Positions 54,165 to 62,500 of a stretch of DNA of 62,500 nt are shown here, one piece after another. The position numbers were made by a program, and so were the translations under genes. Below the pieces are notes generated by a model. It was not told where the DNA came from, did no database searches, and saw nothing but the letters and a program-made list of their open reading frames with translations. How positions within the stretch are numbered: position 1 is the stretch's first letter; each line of letters opens with the position of its first letter. The DNA comes from Cristatella mucedo (Eukaryota > Bryozoa > Phylactolaemata > Cristatellidae), in the NCBI GenBank assembly GCA_009760855.2, contig WPIO01000081.1, positions 487,501 through 550,000 on the forward strand, read 5' to 3'.

Positions 54165-55185
54165 GGAAGGACGATACTCAGTTGTATTTGTCATTTAAAC
54201 CGTCGGAATCTGCTGCAGCAAATGAAAAACTGAATGCTTGCCTTGCCGATATTCGATTCTGGATGTCGGAAAACTTCCTGAAATTAAATGACGATAAAAC
54301 CGAACTGCTTCTCATAGGACACCCTAAGAGTGTGGCTGGATTAAAAGGCTTTGCTGCTCTAATAGGTGATGCTATTGTGCGACCTTCACCACATGCTCGT
54401 AATCTAGGTGTCGTGAAGCTTCATTCAGAAGACTGCCTCTACAGCTAGCCATCACATCCGATCCCTATCCAAGATTAGGAGCTGTCTCCCAAAATGGCTT
54501 TTAAAAAATTTAACTAGCTCTATAGTCCTGTCTCGGCTTGATTATTGTAATTCCCTTTTGGCTGGGCTGCCAAAGAAAGCTATCGTGCCACTACAGCGGA
54601 CTATGAATATGGCTGCAAGGCTGGTCTTCAAGTCCCAGCGGTTTGAGCACGTGTCACTTTTGCTGGAAGAGCTAGGATGGTTGCCGGTTGAGCAAAGGAT
54701 ACAGAGCAAAGTTCGTACGCTGACCCACAAGGCCCGCCACGGCTTGGCTCTTTCATACCTAGCTGAACTGCTACACCAGTTTCAGCCTGTTCGCGCCCTC
54801 AGGTCCTGTGTGGACAATAAATTAGCTGTCCCATTCCTCCGCTTAAAGACAGTTGGCGACAGAGGCTTTAGCTCTGCAGGTCCTAGACTGTGGAACTCGC
54901 TTCCACAATTCTTACGCAACGACAACTACTCTCCTACTGCCGACTATGGCACATCCTTTTCAGCGGTCCTGAGCTGCTACTTCTATGCTACTCACTACCT
55001 CAGCTGCTCTCCTAACTCTGCTATGCTTCCCACTTTCTCTTTGTTGCATGAGACGAAGTCTGTTGGCTACCGAATGCGTACCAAAAGCCGCTTAGGCTGT
55101 GAGTGCGCTATACAAAACTCTCCTGCGTAACACCCACATGGTCTTTATGACTTTGTGGAGTTACTGACGGAGATACATCATCAAG
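54165..55185 (+). mobile_element. LINE family B copy
   Basis: Begins at [14 protein letters not shown] and runs to the same 3' terminus as 39440-40655, with a deletion/frameshift near 54410-54440. The 190-codon C-terminal block 54558-55130 is open and nearly identical to 40016-40588. Confidence 0.87.
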
Positions 55186-56352
55186 TACGGAGTTTCTCTC
55201 CTTAATTGGTAGAGATTCTGGCGAGCGTCCAGATCCGCAGGGGAAGCCCTGCTGCCGAAGAAACGGCATACCGCACAATAGCAAGGCGCAGCCCATCATC
55301 AATAGGCAGTTATCATCAATAAACACGAAGCAACCGCGACACTTGACTTAAAATTGCAATCGTTCTACCGACGAAAGACTGAGCCACTTTTGAGCCGCTA
55401 GACAGCGTGCACGATTTTGCCGTGCTGATGCCCTTGGCGGACATCTTGGCGACATCTTGCGGTGGCCCGACATAATAATAATAATAATAATATTGCATTA
55501 ATCACATCAGCTTTCTTTCGCGAAGAAGTGGCTAGTATCGTCCGGTAGACCGCAAAGTTAACGTCGAAGCAATAACGCTCCAGCCGCTTTCGCATTCCGA
55601 ACATAGATCAAGGTCAATGGTCAAGCAATACTCCCGATCTATAAGCGTACGTCGTGACGCTAGGTACATTGTTCCTTGGCCAGTATCCCACGTTTCGCAT
55701 CGGACACTTTTTTACTTGAGCAGTCTGAATGTCCAACTTCATAGATATTACTCACCGGGAGAATTTTCTGTTTTTTTTTAAACACTGCTCATCGTCGTCC
55801 CTAGCTAGTAGCAAAACGTGCTTTTTCATGACTTTCGTGGGCATCATTGTTTACTCGCGCGCGACGTACGAGGAGCAGGGTCTCGTTCTTTTTCTCGCGC
55901 GTTTCACTATCCCTTAGCAGCTAGAAATCGTCTCTTTTATCAGTGCCAAATTAAGCGACCGTGTGAGATAAATGTCCAGCTCGTACCCATCATTTTCAAG
56001 TTGGTTTTCTTGCCTTTGTCAGACTGTCAGCAGTCTGCAATCTCTACGGTCATCCGCTGCGGTGCACCCGGCTCCAGACTACGAGGCCGAAGTCGATTCG
56101 CAGCAGAGGCGAGCGTTCGTACGATCGGGAAATCCCGCGAGTGCAGCCATCGCTGCTTCCTCAGACATCGCCCGCCGCCCCCCACTGTCTGTCCTACATC
56201 AGAGGCGGCCGCGCGTGGACTCCAGGCCGAACAACTAATTAGAAGAGCTATCGACAGGTGCTTGTTCTAAAAGACGCCAATCTAGAGGTCGGCAAACAAT
56301 TTCCTCCCCGCTTCCTGGCGGCTCGTGAGCATTGCAAAAATTACTCACGCCC
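55186..56352. other. No gene seen
   Basis: Contains an (AATAAT)n piece at about 55470-55490. Otherwise it is unique-looking sequence without an assignable exon. Confidence 0.4.
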
Positions 56353-56737
56353 TTAATAATAATAATAATAATATTGCACTTGATAAAGCGCCCTCAGAGA
56401 ACTTAATCTCTTTCTAGGCGCTTTACATTTGCTGCAAAGTGATATGCAATAGAATAGTAAGTAAAATCATGCTTGAAAAACAAACAAAATAAATAATATG
56501 GTTAGGGGTTACATGCATAGGGTCAGCATGCAAATGTGGTTAGTGGCAGCATGCACAGTGTCAGCACGCATAAGCACATCAATGACGAATCACAGGGACC
56601 CACTAAATGCTGTCCTAAATAGGTGTGTTTTTAAGTTTCTTTTAAATGTGGTCAGGTCAGGGGATGTTCTGACGCAGGTCGGGAGGGAGTTCCAGGCTTT
56701 GGGAGCATACGAGCTAAATGCACGGTCTCCAAAGGAT
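56353..56737 (-). mobile_element. LINE family A, 3' fragment
   Basis: Reverse copy with (AATAAT)n tail, intact terminal hairpin and RT C-terminus in reverse (SLPTC, AFSSYAPK), truncated at about 56737. Confidence 0.85.
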
Positions 56738-57838
56738 CACGTGCACCATTTAACTAGTTCGCGTTCCCTCCGTTGCTGGTAGCCAGGCAACGGGAATCGG
56801 CGGCTTTTGCGAACGCAGCAGCATTCATCAAAAGAGAGCATTCGCGGCGCCTCCGCAATTGCAGGTCGCGTTGTATTTTGTTTGGAGCGACACTGCTGCA
56901 TCTGTGAGTTCGGCGTTGGAATAAAGCCCACGGCTTGATTGGAATTCGCACGAGGTGCCGTCCGGTGCAGCTAACTGCGACCCTCCCGTCGGGGTCAAGG
57001 TGGCTTACGGTGCAGCTGTCGCTCAGACCAAAACAGGGATTAAGGACAGAACGTACTTTGAAATATTTTCAAGTCGAAAGATACAACATAAACCCAGATG
57101 ACAGGCAAATTTTTATGTTTAATTCTGCGTTCTTTCAGACGAACAGGTGGTAATTCACGTGAAGGAATTCCTTTTTGACTGCTACGTACTGGCAAACAGA
57201 TTACTCAACGTAGCAAAGCGAAGGCATCGCTCATTGTTTGAGCTATAAAGTAGACCGATTATTGGAGTTTATTTGTCTATGGACCCCGCTTTTTTTATAG
57301 AAAAAACGATATCAAAAGCAGAGAAGTCTAATATATTTGAAATGGTGAAGTCGGTGTGCGACATTTGTGTCAGCGGTGCGTGTGTCTCGTCTAGTTTTCG
57401 CATCCTTTTGTGTAGACGATGCCTCCACATCACCGAGCTTTCCGGAAGTGAATCTGCTGCTGCTGCAGAGAGCGCCTTGCCGCGGTGTCGGCTCATTGAC
57501 TCCTGCAAGAGGTGCTGTACTTCGTGTCTTTGCAAATATAAAAAATTATAATTAATTTTAATATTAGGCACCGAGTTTGGCGCTGGCCCACGAACCTGAA
57601 GCGAGCGGCGCGCGAGGCAGTTCGCGCCGGACAGCAGTTCAGTGTCGCTGTGGGTGCCGCTTACGACTTTCCGCATGTGCCACGGCTGCCCTGCTGGATG
57701 CTTGTTACTTTCCGTCTCTGTGAGAATCGAGTTCCCTACGAAACGAGTTTGGATTTATTATTTTGTTAAATTATTCGGACGTAATTCGTTGGCTCCGCTA
57801 CCGTCGGTATCGCTTGACAGTGGTGCGACCAACTGGAT

Positions 57839-57840
57839 TC

Positions 57841-57878
<38 letters not shown>
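57839..57878 (+). repeat. (GGC)n tract
   Basis: About 13 GGC units at the start of the GC-rich right part of the window. Confidence 0.92.
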
Positions 57879-58099
57879 GATAACACTGCTGCTCCTCTTC
57901 TGCCTCCCACAACGGCCACGCAACGGCGGCGGAGCATTCGCGACGGGCGCCGTACGTCGCGGGATTCTCCTCGCCATGAGGCTGCGCTCACGTGCGCGAG
58001 AATTTCATGGAAGACGATAGCCAGCCGATCTACAAGCTCGTCGACGGTCGACCAGAGCTAGCCATGGCCGTAAGAAAGCTTGATATACAAATGATGTAT

Positions 58100-58102
<3 letters not shown>

Positions 58103-58194
<92 letters not shown>

Positions 58195-58217
58195 CATATA
58201 TATGCGCACACATATAC

Positions 58218-58248
<31 letters not shown>

Positions 58249-58265
58249 AGTGTGTATGTGTATAT
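58103..58265 (+). repeat. (CA)n then (TA)n compound microsatellite
   Basis: About 80 bp of CA followed by TATATA, CACATATA and TGTGTG segments. Confidence 0.95.
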
Positions 58266-58969
58266 ACGTATGTATATATTATGTACATTAATCGTTCGCA
58301 AAAGCCTAACTATCCACCTCTCCTGCTAATCTACCAACCAACCAACAGCTCTTCAGCATTTAGCCACCTCGCCGCTCCTAATAAATTGATATCCGTCCTG
58401 TAATGGAGCCTCCAGCACTCATTCGCTAAAGGTGTTGAACTTACATCCGGATGCGGGCACTTCCTGCAATGACCTCGCCGCTTCGAGCGCCGGGCGCGCG
58501 GCATGAAGAGGTCAGCGCCCGGCGGCCGCCGCGAGGAGGCGAGCGCGCGGCGCTCGCCGCGGCGGCGAGCGCCGCGCGCAAAGAGAAGCGCAGCGAGCGG
58601 AAGCGAAAAAGAAGCACCACGAGCGTCGTCAATGACGTCATTGGACGTGCTTTCGGCTATAAAGTAGTAACAACGCTATACAGTGCGTAGCGTTGCGTCG
58701 TCCTTATTAATGTGATTGTCCAAATTGCACCGAGCTTGAAGATCAAGAAGGCTGCGACTGCAAAATTGTTCAGGAAACTCGAGATCGATGGCGTTATGGA
58801 CACGCAATTACGATGCTTTATCAAATTTTTAATGCTTCTCTTGGCTGCCGTGAACTTCGGAGAATCGAAAATGCCTTGATTTCAGTCGAATTCAATGCAC
58901 GCAAAATCTAGACTTGACAGATGACACATTACGCGAAATAATAATGACAGCTTACGCCAAATAAACACG

Positions 58970-59276
58970 AATTTGTGGTCTCGGGGCTCAGAACTACTCC
59001 CCCACCAGGCCAGGTGTCGTACCACCTGCTTTTGTGAATCAAATCGATTAGCTACACCTCGAACCTTAAACCCTTTGGAGACCACGCCCGAGGTTCGTAT
59101 CCTCCCAAAGGCTGGAACTCACTCTCGACTTCGGCCACGACATCTCCTGTCTTGACATTTACAAAAAAGGTAAGAACGCACCTATTTATCACAGGATAGT
59201 GGGTCTCTGTGATTTGTCCTTTGCATCCTTCTGCGTGCTGACACTGTGCATGCTGCCACTACTCCTCTTTGCATGC
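58970..59276 (+). mobile_element. LINE family A, old RT C-terminal fragment
   Basis: Diverged match to LLPHQAKHRTTRFSESNSL and AFSSYAPKAWNSL with frame breaks, continuing into the 3' UTR (CTGACACTGTGCATGCTGCC). The terminal hairpin is missing. Confidence 0.7.
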
Positions 59277-59453
59277 CGGCGGTGGTCCGCTCGCGAGTTC
59301 CTCTGTAAGGGGACTGGCGCCCGACGTCTCGGCGGAAACGCGCTGCCGCCTTCAGCCAGCCTGCGACGTTGGCCGGCTTGTGAGCTGTCGTCGCCTAGGA
59401 GTCCGGGCGGTAGAGTGACTCGATGACCGGTGCGTATTTTGTTGTCGTTCTAG

Positions 59454-59558
59454 GGTTTGCTAGATAAAAACCTCATACCCAGCTGCGAAAAGCAGGCTGC
59501 CACTGCCGACAAGGCCGCCAGTAGCAGCATCATCGAAAGTAAAGCGTTCTGTTTGAAA

Positions 59559-59595
<37 letters not shown>

Positions 59596-59837
59596 GGGTC
59601 CTCCGAGCAGTCCTCCCTAGCTGCCAGGGTTCGCAGTCGCTGACGATGAGAACTCGCGAAACGAACTGCGAAAGCGGCGACTCAAGTATCGGCAACTGCC
59701 TGCCGTTGAGATGCGCGCATTCGACCGACTCGCCCACAGCGGGCGGGGCGGAGCAAGAGTCAGCGAGAGATGGCGAGGCAACAACGCGAAAGCCCCGACG
59801 GCTTTCGTCCGCTGCTCAAAAATCATCAAACTCTTAG
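59454..59837 (+). CDS. Possible terminal exon with polyalanine tract
   Basis: Acceptor TTTGTTGTCGTTCTAG is followed by an open frame of 127 codons to TAG. It starts GLLDKNLIPSCEKQAATADK, runs through a (GGC)n-encoded alanine tract, then a Ser/Arg/Glu-rich tail. No upstream exon or family is recognised. In this GC-rich region open frames arise easily. Confidence 0.2.
59560..59597 (+). repeat. (GGC)n tract
   Basis: About 12 GGC units, inside the possible exon 59454-59837, where they would encode polyalanine. Confidence 0.9.
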
Positions 59838-60154
59838 CGCCTCGCTAATTCGCTGACGTCACTCCTCTCGATCGAGAGGCGCTCGCGAAGTGACGCACTC
59901 TCGGGCCGACGCGGCCGCTCTCCGCTCGTTCCTAGGAGAGGCCGAGGTGAGGCTACAGTCCGAGGCGACGAAGGACCGCCTTCGCTCCGACTGTCGCACC
60001 TGAGTAGCGGCTCCGCGGCGACACCGTGGCCGCCTTGGACGGGGCAACCCGAGAAATCGCGTCCTGCGATTGGTTAAATAGCTAGCTAGCGGCGCCGCGT
60101 CGATATCGCGGGCGCAGGCCATTCTGTCCAGACTTCGGCTCGCGCTCGCTTCCC

Positions 60155-60447
60155 GCCGCCGCCGCCGCTGCTGCGCTCTCTCTGCAGCTCTCTCGCCTGC
60201 TGGCGAGGCACGAGGCCGGCCGTCGCCGCCGCTGCGAGCGGGCCGCGGCCGGCGACGGCCGACCGGTGAACGCACGCCGGGGCCAAGCGAGGCCGCTGGC
60301 GCCGCCGCCGCCGCTGCTGCGCTCTCTCTGCAGCTCTCTCGCCTGCTGGCGAGGCACGAGGCCGGCCGTCGCCGCCGCTGCGAGCGGGCCGCGGCCGGCG
60401 ACGGCCGACCGCTGAACGCACGCCGGGGCCAAGCGAGGCCGCTGGCG
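60155..60447. repeat. 146-bp GC-rich tandem duplication
   Basis: Two adjacent copies, each starting with a GCC-repeat, then CTGCTGCGCTCTCTCTGCAG, GGCGAGGCACGAGGCCGGCC and CGGGGCCAAGCGAGGCCGCT. The offset is 146 bp, with one visible substitution (ACCGGTGAACG against ACCGCTGAACG). Confidence 0.88.
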
Positions 60448-60662
60448 CCGCCGCTGCCGCCGCTGCCTCCGCCACTGCCGAGGCGAGCAGGTCGGCTCGA
60501 AGGCTCGAAGGTTCGCTCGCTCGCTGCACGATCCAGTCAGCCGGAGAGCGGAGAGAGAGAGAGAGCGGAGCTCGAAGAGGCAGTGCAATTGAGCCGTCGC
60601 TCGCTCGGGTGCTGAGCCGAAGGTGAAGCGCTCGAGCGGCGCCGGATCGAAAGCAGAACCTC

Positions 60663-60713
60663 GCGACGGGTGCAGGACCCGTGCACCCGAAAGGTCTCTC
60701 CTGCACCCGTCGC
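60663..60713. repeat. Perfect 15-bp inverted repeat
   Basis: GCGACGGGTGCAGGA (60663-60677) and TCCTGCACCCGTCGC (60699-60713), spacer 21 bp, in the GC-rich region. Confidence 0.88.
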
Positions 60714-61404
60714 CCCGCCCCCAGAGGCCGGCAGTCGCGCTGCTGCCGCCGCCGCCGTCGGCGAGCTCTCGTCTGAAATTTGGGCGATCCGTCGCGAGGA
60801 GGTGAGCGCTCAGCGACCGCGCAGTCGTTGAGCCGGCGGCCGAGGCGCGCACGGCGCTGCTCCGCGGCTCGCTCGCTTGTGCCCGGCTCTCGTCTGGGAC
60901 GCGAGACCGCGCGAGCGCTTCAGTCGCCCGCAGGCGGCGCGCGAGCGGAAGCGCTTCGGCTCCGAATCGGGCAGCTCACGAATCTGGCGCGTGCTCACAG
61001 CTCGAGCGGTCAGCGAGGGGGCGGCAGCGGCGGCGGCTGCCGCGGCGACGATGCAAAGCGAATCGCGGATCTTGGACCCTTTTAATGCGCGTCGATTTAA
61101 AATTGCGCTCTTTTGAGCTCGCTTTTAGCGCTCGGCTAATCGCGGCGGCGGCGGCGTGCATCGCCGCGCGAGCCGTTTGCACGCTTCGACTCAAGCATAA
61201 TAACACGCCTGGCGCTCCGCAGGAATGCAAAAAGTGGGCGGCGGCGCGCGCCTCCCACGCCGAGACGTTGGGACCGCATGCGCGCGACCAAAACGTCACG
61301 AGATGCCATCGAGCGGAGCCACAGAGCGAAGAGCGCTCAGAGCGCCGCTCTCTGCGCGCAGGCAGAAGCTACCGCGAGGTCGGCGGGCGTTTTTGGATGA
61401 GTCT

Positions 61405-61562
61405 AAGCCCGGTAGGTAGGGTTGCTCCCTGTTCACGAACCAGATCGTGGTTGCGAGTCCTCTAGCAGTGGGTGATCCTTTAACGCCAACTACGAGCAGT
61501 GGCGATAGCCGCAAAGGCTCCTCTGCCGCAATATAAAAGAGGCTGTCAAATAAGCAGAGCTT
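61405..61562 (+). mobile_element. SINE family S, diverged
   Basis: Degenerate head (GGTTGCGAGTCCTCTAGC as B box) with a clear body (GAGCAGTGGCGATAGCCG) and AAAAGAGGCTGTCAAATAAG end, inside the GC-rich terminal region. Confidence 0.6.
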
Positions 61563-62500
61563 AGGTTTCGCAGCATGCCCGCACGCGACCGGCAGAGCTG
61601 CGGCGTCAACGATTGGCCAGCGCTGATCAGCCCAACCGATCGTCGCTGGGCGGCGCTTGATGGACCCCGTGGGAGAGAGAGAGAGAGCGCGGAAAAGCAG
61701 CCGCAGCGATCGTCGACGTCGCCGACGCCGCTTCCTGAGGGCTTCCGCCGTCTCTTCGATCCGGCGGCGGGATCGGCGGGAGGGAGCCGGACAGGCCAGG
61801 ACGACCTTGCCCCCTAGCGTCTGGCGGCGTCGGGCGCGAGGGACGCGCGGCGGCGCGATAGAGGCGGCGGGTCGCCGCCCGCTGCGTCGGCGAGACGAGG
61901 TCTCTCGCTCTGATTGGACGGGCTCCTTCGACGGGCCCGCCAGGCTGCAAGCGGTCGACCGGGTCGGCGCCGCGGCGGCGGGGGCGGCTCCATTCTATCG
62001 CTTACTGCTTATTCGTTGGACCGGACGCGCGCTCGCGATCGCCGCCGCCGCCGGACGGTCGCAGCGAGTCAGCGGCGGGCGCGGGACGAGCGAGCGCACG
62101 TCGGAACCGTCCCCGGCGGCGCACACGGGCCGCAAGAGCTGCGGCGGCGGCTGGGGCAAGGCGAGATTCGCGGTGAGAGGGGCCGGCGTCGGAGCACGCA
62201 GCCAGCTTGTCGGCGTGGCAGCCAGCACCCGCTTCGCGCGGTTTTCGATCCGGAAGCCGCCGACGCCGCCGCAGTTTGTTTGATGTGAGCGATCGGCCGT
62301 AAGCTGCGACTCGGCGGCGGGGGGCAATGCACGGCCGGTGCGAAGCAGTGCCGTAAGGCAGAGCGTAAAACCCGTTTTACAGCATGCAATCTTGCCTAAA
62401 TCCGCTCCAACGGTGGCCCGCGCTCGGTCTAACGAGCCGCATTTACTTAGACCCGCTTGACGGTAGGTATCCTTTGATGATAACGCTAGTACCATAAAGC

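Larger units (their letters stand above)
57600..62500. promoter_or_regulatory. GC/CpG-rich region, possible CpG-island promoter
   Basis: Composition becomes strongly GC-rich with dense CpG, especially 58450-58600 and 59840-62340, with GGC/GCC runs and GAGAGAG patches. This fits a promoter or first-exon region of a gene extending beyond the window. A TATAAA-like CTATAAAG at about 58658 and a CCAAT complement (ATTGG) at about 58640 are visible. No reliable initial exon was found and the gene cannot be named. Confidence 0.35.

Noticed and set aside
56938-56960. GAATTCGCACGAGG, resembling a cDNA-library EcoRI adaptor
   Set aside because: It differs by a missing G from the usual adaptor and is embedded in continuous genomic-looking sequence; probably coincidence.
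60082-60852. 256-codon Arg/Ala-rich minus-strand frame
   Set aside because: Driven by GC-rich tandem duplication; the overlapping frames are equally open and no splice or family support exists.

Overview
This window is nuclear DNA from an animal, most likely an invertebrate. Protein-coding information sits in short exons bounded by GT-AG splice sites and separated by kilobase introns. The remainder is interspersed repeats: at least two CR1/L2-type LINE families, two tRNA-derived SINE families, a decayed Ty3/Gypsy element, DNA-transposon remnants and long simple repeats. No bacterial operons, CRISPR arrays, rRNA genes or functional tRNA genes were seen. The species cannot be named from the sequence alone.

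The best-supported host gene is a hyccin (FAM126/HYCC) homologue on the plus strand. I assembled it exon by exon by eye from about 12.2 or 13.2 kb to 32.16 kb. Splice phases agree at every junction except one. Hyccin is the regulatory subunit of the plasma-membrane PI4KA (PI4KIIIalpha)-TTC7-EFR3 complex. Its last exon is GC-rich, with a polyQ run and alanine/glycine/aspartate-rich low-complexity tail, and shows an apparent one-base frameshift. Three further host-gene candidates are weaker: (i) the last three exons of an unidentified plus-strand gene (343-5784) with a 49-nt internal exon and a short coiled-coil C-terminus; (ii) a small three-exon plus-strand gene (47472-48368, about 86 residues); (iii) one possible minus-strand exon at 9882-10139.

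Layout. 0-6 kb: tail of the unidentified gene, with LINE copies in its introns. 6-12 kb: intergenic repeats. 12-32 kb: hyccin, its introns carrying SINEs, LINE tails, microsatellites and a transposase relic. 33-39 kb: fold-back repeat, a 330-bp CT tract, then a Gypsy element that has lost RT/RNase H and carries two SINE insertions. 39-43 kb: one copy of each LINE family, including the longest open RT reading frame (481 codons). 43-50 kb: a pogo-like MITE, a degenerate TTTAGGG array, the small gene and a 430-bp TCC tract. 50-56 kb: more LINE/SINE fragments and an approximately 861-bp near-identical tandem duplication. 57-62.5 kb: increasingly GC- and CpG-rich DNA with (GGC)n runs and a 146-bp tandem duplication, possibly a CpG-island promoter.

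The most interesting structural observation is that one tRNA-derived SINE family ends in a sequence and hairpin that copy the 3' end of the resident LINE family A. This suggests a SINE/LINE partnership within this genome.
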